64,000 bases of DNA from Leucobacter sp042726155 (GTDB taxonomy: Bacteria > Actinomycetota > Actinomycetes > Actinomycetales > Microbacteriaceae), in NCBI RefSeq assembly GCF_042726155.1, contig NZ_JBHXHV010000001.1:1488001-1552000 (forward strand). The letters are read 5' to 3'. The notes under the pieces were generated by a model. That model was not told the origin of the DNA. It was given only the letters and a program-made list of their open reading frames with translations, and searched no databases. The position numbers and the translations under genes are program-made. Shown here in pieces: positions 33,385 through 40,768 of the stretch. The first letter of the stretch is position 1, and each line of letters starts with the position of its first letter.

Positions 33385-34302
33385 ATGGCGGGCTCGGAGA
33401 AACGCGACGAGATTCGGAGCGCGCTCGAATCGACTCGGGCGCAGCTCGAGGCGACGAACGCCCGGATTGAGGCCCGAGCCGGCCGTAACCTGGTCTTCGC
33501 CATCGCTTCCGGAGTCATTTTCGGGGGCGTGTTTCTCGCGAGCCTGCTGCTGGTGAAGCAGCTTTTTGTGTTGCTGGTTGCGGCGCTGGTGGGTATCGCA
33601 CTCGTCGAACTCGCCTCGGCTTTCCGGATCTCGGGCCGACGTGTGCCGCGCATCGGCGTCGTGCTCGCTGGACTCATTATCGTGGCGGGGGCCGCGATCT
33701 GGAACGCGCAGGGCATGTTGCTCGGGTTGTTTGCCGGGTCGCTATTGCTGACAGTGTGGCGTTTGTTCGAGGGCCTCGTGCCGCGCTGGGAAGCGCCGCC
33801 GAAGACTGTCGTTCGAGACGTGTTCTCTGGCCTGTTCACGCTGGTCTATGTGGCATTTCTTGCGTCGTTCACCGTGTTGCTGGTGCTCGCTGACAATGGT
33901 GAGTGGTGGGTGTTTGCACTCGTGCTCGTGGTCGTGTCGGTCGACGTCGGCGCCTATGCCGCTGGCGTGACGCTGGGCAAACACAAGATGACCCCGCGTA
34001 TTAGCCCGAATAAGACGTGGGAAGGGTTCGCGGGTGCGGCGGTGGTGGCTGCGGCAGCAGGCGTGCTCGTTTCAATCTTCGCGCTGCACCAGTCCTGGTG
34101 GGTTGGCGTCATCATCGGCGTGGTGGTGCTCTTTACCGCGACGGGCGGCGACCTCACTGAGTCCCTCATTAAACGAAACTTGGGTGTGAAAGACATGAGT
34201 TCTTGGATTCCAGGTCACGGTGGTTTTCTTGACCGCCTCGACTCGCTGCTGCCTTCTGCGGTCGGCGTCTACGGTGTCGCCCTTGCGTTGGGGGTCGTGT
34301 GA
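33385..34302 (+). CDS. cdsA: Phosphatidate cytidylyltransferase (CDP-diacylglycerol synthase)
   Basis: Makes CDP-diacylglycerol from phosphatidate and CTP for phospholipid synthesis. The 305-aa integral membrane protein has about eight helices after a cytoplasmic coiled N-terminus (about 40 residues). The CdsA signature is complete near the C-terminus: GGDLTESLIKR-N-LGVKD then PGHGGFLDRLDS. It follows frr by 5 nt and its stop overlaps the next start (TGATG). Confidence 0.96.
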   Translation: MAGSEKRDEIRSALESTRAQLEATNARIEARAGRNLVFAIASGVIFGGVFLASLLLVKQLFVLLVAALVGIALVELASAFRISGRRVPRIGVVLAGLIIVAGAAIWNAQGMLLGLFAGSLLLTVWRLFEGLVPRWEAPPKTVVRDVFSGLFTLVYVAFLASFTVLLVLADNGEWWVFALVLVVVSVDVGAYAAGVTLGKHKMTPRISPNKTWEGFAGAAVVAAAAGVLVSIFALHQSWWVGVIIGVVVLFTATGGDLTESLIKRNLGVKDMSSWIPGHGGFLDRLDSLLPSAVGVYGVALALGVV

Positions 34303-34904
34303 TGGCCCGGCGTTCACAGCGACCAGAGAAGCCCGCCGTGCAGAATGGACGGGTGCACACCTCTTTCCCGCTCGCGACTGGGTCGCAGCTCGGCTATCAC
34401 CAAGAACAGGTTGATCAGTTTTTGAGCGATGCCCGCTCCGCGTATGAGGGGGGCACCGAAGGCGGCGCGATGACGTCAGCTTCCGTGCGTCGCCGCGCTT
34501 TCTCCGTAAAAAAGGGCGGGTACGCTGCCCGTTACGTCGACGCCGCAATGGATCGACTCGAAGAGGTCTTCTACGAGCGCGAGCGACGTGCGCAGGTGCG
34601 TGCCGCTGGCGAAGACGCCTGGTGGGACGAAACGCGCCAGCTGCTCTCGGATGTTCGCGGGCGGATCCATCGCCCCCGTGGCAAGCGGTTCCGGCGCAGG
34701 GGACTGTTCGCGACGGGGTATCGCCGTTCGCAGGTTGACGCGTTTTTGGATCGGGTTTCAGAGATGTTTGAGCGTCGTGAACTGGCGCTGCAGCCGGCAG
34801 AAGTGCGTGACGTTGTATTCCATTCGCAGTGGCGTGGATACGACGAAGAACAGGTAGATGCGCTGCTCGACGGAGTCGTGGAACTTATTCTCGCGACCCG
34901 GTGA
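34302..34904 (+). CDS. DivIVA-domain protein with two or three DivIVA repeats
   Basis: A 200-aa cytoplasmic protein. Three segments resemble the DivIVA/Wag31 N-terminal motif with the F-x-x-GY-x-x-x-x-VD-x-FL pattern: GYHQEQVDQFL (about 31), TGYRRSQVDAFLDRV (about 142) and RGYDEEQVDALLDGV (about 182). A related segment, GGYAARYVDAAMDRL, lies near residue 70. Such motifs bind membrane curvature or recruit polar-growth proteins. It is joined to cdsA by an overlapping TGATG, suggesting coupling of lipid synthesis with polar growth. Its exact partner is unknown. A GTG at 34299 is an alternative start. Confidence 0.75.
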   Translation: MARRSQRPEKPAVQNGRVHTSFPLATGSQLGYHQEQVDQFLSDARSAYEGGTEGGAMTSASVRRRAFSVKKGGYAARYVDAAMDRLEEVFYERERRAQVRAAGEDAWWDETRQLLSDVRGRIHRPRGKRFRRRGLFATGYRRSQVDAFLDRVSEMFERRELALQPAEVRDVVFHSQWRGYDEEQVDALLDGVVELILATR

Positions 34905-34945
34905 GATGCGAAACCATGCGGCGAGATCGTTGCTGAAACGTCCGG

Positions 34946-34974
34946 TTGTTCAAGACGCCGCGCTGAGATAGAAT
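34946..34974 (+). promoter_or_regulatory. Promoter of the transglycosylase-like gene
   Basis: TTGTTC (34946-34951) and TAGAAT (34969-34974) are 17 nt apart, a good match to the housekeeping consensus. The GTG start lies 9 nt beyond the -10, so the message is leaderless or nearly so. Confidence 0.65.
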
Positions 34975-34983
34975 CGTTATATT

Positions 34984-35634
34984 GTGTCTGTTGTGAAATT
35001 TGCCCCCGTCTCCCGCTGGTCGAAAGTTCGAGGTCCAGTCGCGGCCCTCGCGGTCGCCGGATTCCTTGGCGCGGCCGTGGTCGCGCCGTTTGCGATGCCG
35101 AGCGCGCCAGCCGATGCTGAGACGATGGCGTTCCAGGAGCGCATCCACCAGCAGTTCACACCGAACCTGAGTGTCGACGCCGACCTGGTGTACACGGACG
35201 TCGAGGTGGTCGAGCTTCCCGATCCGGCAGAGGTTCGTAAGAAGCAAGAGGCGAAGAAAGCCGCTGAGGCAGAAAAGGCGGCGAAGGAGGCCGAAGAGGC
35301 GTCACAGTCGACCGGCGGTTCGTCTTCTCCGGCTGCTCCGCCTCGGTACACGGGTGGCGGCTCGCCGGCAGAGTGGATGGCTGCGGCGGGTATCGCGGAG
35401 TCAGACTGGGGCTATGTCGACTACATTGCCTCGAAAGAGAGCACCTGGAACCCCAACGCGACGAACGCGAGCTCGGGTGCTTGCGGCCTGATCCAGGCAC
35501 TGCCGTGCAGCAAGGTGCCCGGTAACGGGTACGACCCGGTCGACAACCTGCGATGGGCGTCGGGCTATGCGACTGATCGCTACGGCAGCTGGGCTGGCGC
35601 GTACGCATTCTGGACCGCCAACAACTGGTGGTGA
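34984..35634 (+). CDS. Secreted transglycosylase-like (lysozyme-fold) protein
   Basis: Probable peptidoglycan lytic transglycosylase. The 216-aa protein has a basic N-terminus and signal peptide (about residues 1-46, cleavage after ADA). A charged Lys/Glu/Ala helical spacer (about 80-106) and a Ser/Pro linker precede a C-terminal lysozyme-like domain. There, the catalytic Glu lies in ASKESTWNP, followed by ACGLIQALP and a C-terminal WASGYATDRYGSWAGAYAFW that is typical of this actinobacterial domain. Two cysteines in the domain could form a disulfide. The GTG at 34993 is an alternative start. Confidence 0.85.
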   Translation: MSVVKFAPVSRWSKVRGPVAALAVAGFLGAAVVAPFAMPSAPADAETMAFQERIHQQFTPNLSVDADLVYTDVEVVELPDPAEVRKKQEAKKAAEAEKAAKEAEEASQSTGGSSSPAAPPRYTGGGSPAEWMAAAGIAESDWGYVDYIASKESTWNPNATNASSGACGLIQALPCSKVPGNGYDPVDNLRWASGYATDRYGSWAGAYAFWTANNWW

Positions 35635-35643
35635 GCTCGCCGC

Positions 35644-35940
35644 ATGGCGAAGCAGCGTCGACCGAATAAGTACCAGCGAGCAGCGCTCGCCCCGCAACCG
35701 GATGTCACACGTCTCGCAAACGGCGGTGCACGACGAGAGTCGCGCTCGGGGTCAGAGTGGTTCGTGCGCGATATCCCCGGGCATCGCGCCGAAAAGGAGT
35801 ACGCCTGCCCGGCGTGCAGCACAGGCATTCCCGTCGGTCAGGCGCACGTCGTCGCGTGGCGAGCCGACGACTTCTTCGGTGACGAGGTCGCGGTGCGCAA
35901 TCGACGCCACTACCACCTGCACTGCTGGCGCCTCGCGTAA
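35644..35940 (+). CDS. Small zinc-ribbon-like protein of unknown function
   Basis: A 98-aa soluble basic protein, conserved in this family of bacteria but without known function. One CPAC pair and a later HYHLHCW cluster could chelate one zinc ion. The N-terminus is Arg/Lys-rich (AKQRRPNKYQR), suggesting nucleic-acid contact. Similar proteins are often named ATP/GTP-binding, but I see no Walker motif. It starts 9 nt after the transglycosylase-like gene and is probably co-transcribed. Confidence 0.7.
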   Translation: MAKQRRPNKYQRAALAPQPDVTRLANGGARRESRSGSEWFVRDIPGHRAEKEYACPACSTGIPVGQAHVVAWRADDFFGDEVAVRNRRHYHLHCWRLA

Positions 35941-35969
35941 CGCAGAGCGTGTAGCTCCCGCGAACGCTC

Positions 35970-36503
35970 CTAGAACAGCATCGGGGGAGCCGCGGGCTGC
36001 TCGACGTCGACCGATGGTGTCGCGGGCGTAGGATCTGTGCCCGCGAGCCCCGGGCCCGTCGCGGGATCACGCCCGGCCTGGAACGCAGTGGCGGCCGCCC
36101 GCGCGCGCACGTCTGCGGCCTCATTCAGCGGGTGCCCGGCGTGGCCCTTGACCCACTCGAACGTCACATTCCGGCCCACCATCGCCGCGTCAAGGCGCTC
36201 GAGCAACTCGCGATTGAGTACGGGCTTGCCGTCGGATTTTCTCCAGCCGCGACGCTTCCAACCTGGCATCCACTGCGTGACCGAGTTAATGACGTACTGA
36301 CTGTCGCAGAGAATCTTGAGCGGTTCGGTGGCCCTGTCAGACGTCGCGAGCAACAGGTCGAGTACGGCCATGAGCTCACCCTGGTTATTCGTGGCGCGCG
36401 GCCATCCACCGGCGCGCCACTGCGCATCGTCGACGTACCAAGCCCAGCCTGCGGGGCCTGGATTGCCGAGCGCCGAACCGTCTGCTGCTGCCGTGAGTGC
36501 CAT
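35970..36503 (-). CDS. rnhA: Ribonuclease HI
   Basis: Degrades RNA in RNA-DNA hybrids. From the ATG at 36503 it is 177 aa. The catalytic acids are present in AADGSALGNPG (Asp), NNQGELMAV (Glu), ILCDSQYVI (Asp) and NEAADVRAR (Asp). The last 40 residues form a Pro/Ala/Thr-rich tail beyond the RNase H fold. CAGGAT 7 nt upstream suggests a leaderless start. ATGs at 36512 and 36656 are alternatives, and the last would overlap the divergent hydrolase gene. Confidence 0.9.
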   Translation of the reverse strand: MALTAAADGSALGNPGPAGWAWYVDDAQWRAGGWPRATNNQGELMAVLDLLLATSDRATEPLKILCDSQYVINSVTQWMPGWKRRGWRKSDGKPVLNRELLERLDAAMVGRNVTFEWVKGHAGHPLNEAADVRARAAATAFQAGRDPATGPGLAGTDPTPATPSVDVEQPAAPPMLF

Positions 36504-36579
36504 GCCTTCCATCCTGCCAGAGCGCGCGGGTCCCTCCGGATAGGCTGGGGGAGATCGGCTGAATCCGGAGGAAGAGGGC

Positions 36580-37308
36580 ATGGTAGAGATTTCGAGTAAC
36601 ACGGTCTTGCGGGCGCGCCGAGAAAACATTGAGCTGCACACGGCCGACAGACTCACCCTGTACGGCGAGCTGGCGACGCCGCTCGATCGCGAACCTCAGG
36701 CGACCCTGGTGACGCTGCACCCGCTGCCCACCGCTGGTGGCTTTATGGAGTCACACATCATTCGAAAGGCGGCGAACCGTCTACCCGAGCTTGCCGACCT
36801 CGCCGTATTGCGTTTCAACACGCGCGGCACTTCGTCGCCGCGCGGCACGAGCGAGGGCGAGTTCGGTGAGGGAATCACAGAGCAGCACGACCTCGCCGCT
36901 GCGATGGCGTTCGTGAAGGAGCGATCGCTGCCGCATCCCTGGCTGCTCGGTTGGTCCTTCGGCACCGAGCTCGCGCTCAAGTATGGTCTTGCGCACAATA
37001 TCGACGGGGCGATCCTGCTCTCCCCACCACTGCACCGGGCGACGCCAGAGGAGGTCGCGGCCTGGCAGCCAGCGGATCCGAAGCTCGTCGCCCTGATTCC
37101 CGAGTTTGACGATTACCTTCGACCGCCGGAGGCCGCTGAACGGTTCGCTGACGTGCCGCGAATGACGTTGATTCCCGTCGAGGGTGGTCGTCACCTCTGG
37201 GTCGGTGAAAAGCAGACGCGACGCGTGCTCGATGAGATCGTTGCGGCGGTGGGTTCGGCGGCCACCCCATTACCGGGTGAGGTGGCCGCCGAGCGCCTGC
37301 AGCAGTAG
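36580..37308 (+). CDS. Alpha/beta hydrolase fold protein
   Basis: A 242-aa serine-hydrolase-fold protein related to dienelactone-hydrolase-like or short-chain esterase families. It has LHPLPTAGGFMESH near the oxyanion strand, the nucleophile elbow GWSFGTE, an Asp-bearing strand with LRPPEAAERFADVP and the catalytic His in GGRHLW. The substrate is unknown. It has TAGGCT at 36541-36546 and a GGAGG-type ribosome binding site 6-9 nt before the ATG. It ends 8 nt from the convergent coiled-coil gene. Confidence 0.82.
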   Translation: MVEISSNTVLRARRENIELHTADRLTLYGELATPLDREPQATLVTLHPLPTAGGFMESHIIRKAANRLPELADLAVLRFNTRGTSSPRGTSEGEFGEGITEQHDLAAAMAFVKERSLPHPWLLGWSFGTELALKYGLAHNIDGAILLSPPLHRATPEEVAAWQPADPKLVALIPEFDDYLRPPEAAERFADVPRMTLIPVEGGRHLWVGEKQTRRVLDEIVAAVGSAATPLPGEVAAERLQQ

Positions 37309-37316
37309 TTGCCGGT

Positions 37317-40300
37317 TTAGGCCTGCGTGCCGCGCTGCTCGTCTGTGACCCGGGCGACCGGCGCGGTTTCGTCGCTGACTGGCGCCTCTTCGCCGGCGAG
37401 AGCACTGTCGCGCGCGGGCGTATCTCGCTCGGCGGTTGAATCGTCGGTCGGCACCCCTTCAGCTACCGGCTGGGATACGAGGCGGCCGGCGACCGTGCTC
37501 ATTTTCTGTGCGTTCGTGATGACCTCACCGAGGCTCTCGAAGTATCGCGCGACGGCCCCGCGTTCGACCTTGAGTTGGGTCATGCGATCCTCAGCCGCGG
37601 CGAGCACCTTGGTTGCGCGATCTTCAGCCGACGCGAACGTTGTCTGAGCGCGCTGTTCGGCTTCGAGCACGATCTCCGCAGCGTGGCGCTCCGCGGCCGC
37701 ACGCACGTTACGCGCGTCTTGTGTTGCCTCCGAGCTCAGGTGCTCATACTCGGCACGGGCGAGCTCGAGCTGTGAGCGCAGCTCGGTGAGCTCTGCGCGG
37801 GTCGCTTCGAGTTCTCTCTGCGCGGTCTCCGACGCTGCTCGCTGGCGCTCAGCAAGATCGCGCTCAACTGTTTCGCGCTGCTGTGTGATGTCTGCGTTGA
37901 ACGCTGCGCTCTCGCGCTCGATGCGCTCGGTCATTTCGCGCACTGCGTCTTCGGTATCGGCGCGCAGCTGAGCGAGTCGGGACTCCTCGGCAGCGCGGTG
38001 CTCAGCGAGCTCAGCAACTGTGTCGGTTCGCAGCAGGTCGGTCTCTTCCGTCACAGCGGTGCGTTGCGCCGCGACCTCGCGCGCGATTGCAGCCGACTGC
38101 GCCTCGCGCTCGCGCTGGAGGTCTGCCTCGTGCTGGGCGACCGCAGCCGCCAGTGTGCGCTCGTGTTCCTCGCGCTCACGAACAACATCGTCGGCGAGTT
38201 TGGCGCGCTCACGTTCGATCTGCAGTTCGAGGGCCTCGCGCTCAATGCCGAGTGCCTCAGCTGTCTCATCGCGCTGGATGCGCAGTCGCTCGGTCTCAGC
38301 CGCGCGTTCGTCAGCCAATCGCTGCTCGTGCTCGCGCGTCTGCGCGGTGAGGCGCTCCTCGTGGACGGTCGTCTCGTCTGCGATGCGAGCCGCGTGGGCC
38401 TGCTGTGAACGCTCGTGTTCGCGCGCGAGCGTTGCCTTCGCCTCAGCGACCTCACGCTCGTGGGCTGTGAGTTCGTCGGCGATCCGCGTACGGTGGTCGT
38501 CCCACTCAGATATGACGCGATCCTGGTGCGATGCGAGCTCTGCACCGAGCCGGCTCTCGTGCGTCGCAATCTCTTCTGCGATGCGCGTGTCGTGAGCAGA
38601 CCGTTCGGCGCTCAGCTCGGCGGCGAGGGACGCACGCTGGGCCTCCTGCTCCGCGGCGAGTTCCGCGCGCGCGTCCGCAATCGCAGACTCATGAGCTGAG
38701 AGCTCGTACGCAATGCGGGTCTCGTGCGCCTCCCGCTCCGCAGCGAGAGTCGCTTCGTGCGCGCCGCGCTCGTCCGCGATCGCAGTGTTATGCGCTTCGC
38801 GCTCGGAACTCAGCGTGGCGTCGTGCGCTTCCCGCTCCGCAGTCAGGGTGGCGTCGTGGTGAGCGCGCTCCTCGTTGATTGCCGCCTCGTGGGCCGCACG
38901 CTCCTCCGAGATCGAGGTGTCATGTGCCGAACGTTCTTCGAGAATCGAGTTCTCGTGCGCGCTCCGCTCTTGCGCGAGTCGCGAAACGTGAGCTGCGAGC
39001 TCGTCAGAGAGGCGTACTTCTTGTCGCTCCTGCGCATCCCGAAGCTGAGCCTCGTGCGCCTCGCGTTCGCTACTCAGCGCCTCGTCGTGCGCGGCGCGCT
39101 CGGAGTGCAGCGCCTCGCTGTGCGCGGCGAGTTCAGAGCTCAGTGCCTCATCGTGGGCTCCGCGCTCGGTCGCGATCAATTCGCGGTGTTGCGCAAGCTC
39201 CGCGGCGATGACTTCGTCATGGGAATCGCGTTCGTGCGACAGTGCTGCCCGGTGGGCGGTAACCTCGCGCACAAGCAACTGGTCGTGATCTTCGCGCTGA
39301 GCAGCGAGCTGCGCCTCCAGACGCGTCGTGGCCGCTGCACGATCTTCTGCGGCGACAGCGTCTTCGCGTGCCCGCTCGCGCTCAGCCTGGGCGGCACGAG
39401 TGGCGAGTTCGCTCTCGAGCGCCTCGCGATCTCGCGTGATGCCCGCCTCGTGTTCCGCACGCTCCTGCGCGATGCGGTCTGCATGAGCCTGTGCCTCGGT
39501 CTGCAAGCGACGATCGTGAGCTTCGCGCTCCTGGGTCAGCGCGGCGTCGTGTTCGGCCCGCTCTTGGGCGATGCGGCCCCGAAGCGTCTCGACCTCAGTG
39601 GTGAGCTCGCGGCGCTGCGCATCAATGTCGGCCTCGAGTGTGCGCTGTTGCTCGGTGTAGCGCTCTTCAAGCTCGGCCTCTTCACGGAGACGTCGTGCCT
39701 CGAACTCGGCGCGAGCCCGTTCGCCCTCTTGCACTAGGCGTGCGCGTTCGAGCTCAGCTTCGCGCTCGTTCTCGGCTCGCTGGCGTTCAAAGGCTTCGGC
39801 CTGCACCTCTGTCTGAGCGCGTAGCTCGTTCGCGGCAGCGCGAGCTTCGGAACTGATGCGTTCGGCTTGAACCTCTGCGGCGGCAATGGCGGCCTGCGCA
39901 TCTCGGTGGGCTGTTTCGCGAGCCGAAAGTGCCTCACGTTCTGCAGCGCTGCGGGTCAGTTCTGCTTCGCGGCGGGCCTCGTCGAGTAGTCGCTCGCGCT
40001 CGGAGTTCGCAGCGGCGGCCTGAGTCGCGACGTCGTTGCGCGCCCCCGTCAAGATGATCTCGGACTGCTCCGAGGCTGAGGTGAGGAGTTCGTCTGCGCG
40101 GCTCTGCGCTTGAGTCAGTACCCGTCGGCTTTCTTCTTCAGACGAGCGACGCAGCTTTTCGGCGTCGAGGTCTGCTTGGGCCATGAGGCGCTGGGCATGG
40201 TCTTCGGCGACCTGCAGACTCTTTTCAACGCGGAGGCCGAGCCCCGAGTACCCTGATGCTCCGAGCTCGGCCACTTGCTCCTGGAGATCCGCAATCAGCT

Positions 40301-40469
40301 GGCGTTGCTCATTTCCCACCTGCGACGACTGCTGATGAGCTTGCTGCAGAGCTTCAAGGTGTGACTGCAGCGTGGCAATGTGGCCAGTGAGCGCGCCGAC
40401 GCGTTCATCTACTTCGTCGCGGTTGTACCCGCGAAACGCAGGGGTGAACTGCTGGGCTGGTTCGGACAC
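37317..40469 (-). CDS. Giant DivIVA-type hendecad coiled-coil protein
   Basis: A 1,050-aa cytoplasmic filament-like protein. The first 60 residues carry a DivIVA-like motif (FRGYNRDEVDERVGAL), followed by an unbroken Glu/Arg/Ala-rich coiled coil. Roughly residues 410-600 are regular 11-residue repeats of the form [E/R]-x-AH-[D/E]-x-x-[I/L]-x-x-E, encoded by 33-bp units (about 38660-39240). Hendecad coiled coils with a DivIVA-like head recall Scy/FilP polar-growth scaffolds of Streptomyces; orthology is not proven. The GTG at 40469 has GGAGGG about 4 nt upstream, whereas the longer frame to 40544 lacks such a site. Convergent with the hydrolase gene; promoter not identified. Confidence 0.82.
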   Translation of the reverse strand: MSEPAQQFTPAFRGYNRDEVDERVGALTGHIATLQSHLEALQQAHQQSSQVGNEQRQLIADLQEQVAELGASGYSGLGLRVEKSLQVAEDHAQRLMAQADLDAEKLRRSSEEESRRVLTQAQSRADELLTSASEQSEIILTGARNDVATQAAAANSERERLLDEARREAELTRSAAEREALSARETAHRDAQAAIAAAEVQAERISSEARAAANELRAQTEVQAEAFERQRAENEREAELERARLVQEGERARAEFEARRLREEAELEERYTEQQRTLEADIDAQRRELTTEVETLRGRIAQERAEHDAALTQEREAHDRRLQTEAQAHADRIAQERAEHEAGITRDREALESELATRAAQAERERAREDAVAAEDRAAATTRLEAQLAAQREDHDQLLVREVTAHRAALSHERDSHDEVIAAELAQHRELIATERGAHDEALSSELAAHSEALHSERAAHDEALSSEREAHEAQLRDAQERQEVRLSDELAAHVSRLAQERSAHENSILEERSAHDTSISEERAAHEAAINEERAHHDATLTAEREAHDATLSSEREAHNTAIADERGAHEATLAAEREAHETRIAYELSAHESAIADARAELAAEQEAQRASLAAELSAERSAHDTRIAEEIATHESRLGAELASHQDRVISEWDDHRTRIADELTAHEREVAEAKATLAREHERSQQAHAARIADETTVHEERLTAQTREHEQRLADERAAETERLRIQRDETAEALGIEREALELQIERERAKLADDVVREREEHERTLAAAVAQHEADLQREREAQSAAIAREVAAQRTAVTEETDLLRTDTVAELAEHRAAEESRLAQLRADTEDAVREMTERIERESAAFNADITQQRETVERDLAERQRAASETAQRELEATRAELTELRSQLELARAEYEHLSSEATQDARNVRAAAERHAAEIVLEAEQRAQTTFASAEDRATKVLAAAEDRMTQLKVERGAVARYFESLGEVITNAQKMSTVAGRLVSQPVAEGVPTDDSTAERDTPARDSALAGEEAPVSDETAPVARVTDEQRGTQA
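38660..39240 (-). repeat. 33-bp hendecad-coding repeat array
   Basis: About 15 consecutive 33-bp units, diverged at the DNA level but with a conserved GCGCACGA-like core in each, encode the 11-residue AHD/AHE repeats of the coiled coil. No unit is broken by a frameshift or stop codon. Confidence 0.7.
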
Positions 40470-40768
40470 AGGCCCTCCGATATCTCTACATGTCGAGTCG
40501 TCGCGCCCCGAGCGGGCCGCCGTGCGAACAGAATTGCTCCCCAACGATACCGCAATCGCCCGAGAGCTACGGGGGAGAACAGCAGGCCGGTGATTGGCAA
40601 TATGAGCGGTCTAGATGCCACTGTCCGCGGCCATTTTCACTGGGTTTCAACGAAGTGCTCATGTCACATGCGGGAAGCTCCGGTAGCGTTGCAGGTTGAA
40701 GAATCGTGTTCGGGTGTCGCGACTCCCGCAGTGGCCGCTCGAACCGACGCGAAAGAAGAGGAGATCCC
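40470..40768. promoter_or_regulatory. Divergent intergenic region
   Basis: This 299-nt gap has no gene I can support. For the plus-strand gene, ATGTCA (40661-40666) and TAGCGT (40684-40689) are 17 nt apart and could be its promoter, followed by an 80-nt leader ending in GAGGAG. I found no convincing promoter for the coiled-coil gene on the minus strand. Confidence 0.4.

Noticed and set aside
38724..39737. 337-codon plus-strand frame opposite the coiled-coil gene
   Set aside because: It arises from repetitive coiled-coil codons read on the wrong strand. No promoter or ribosome binding site was seen.
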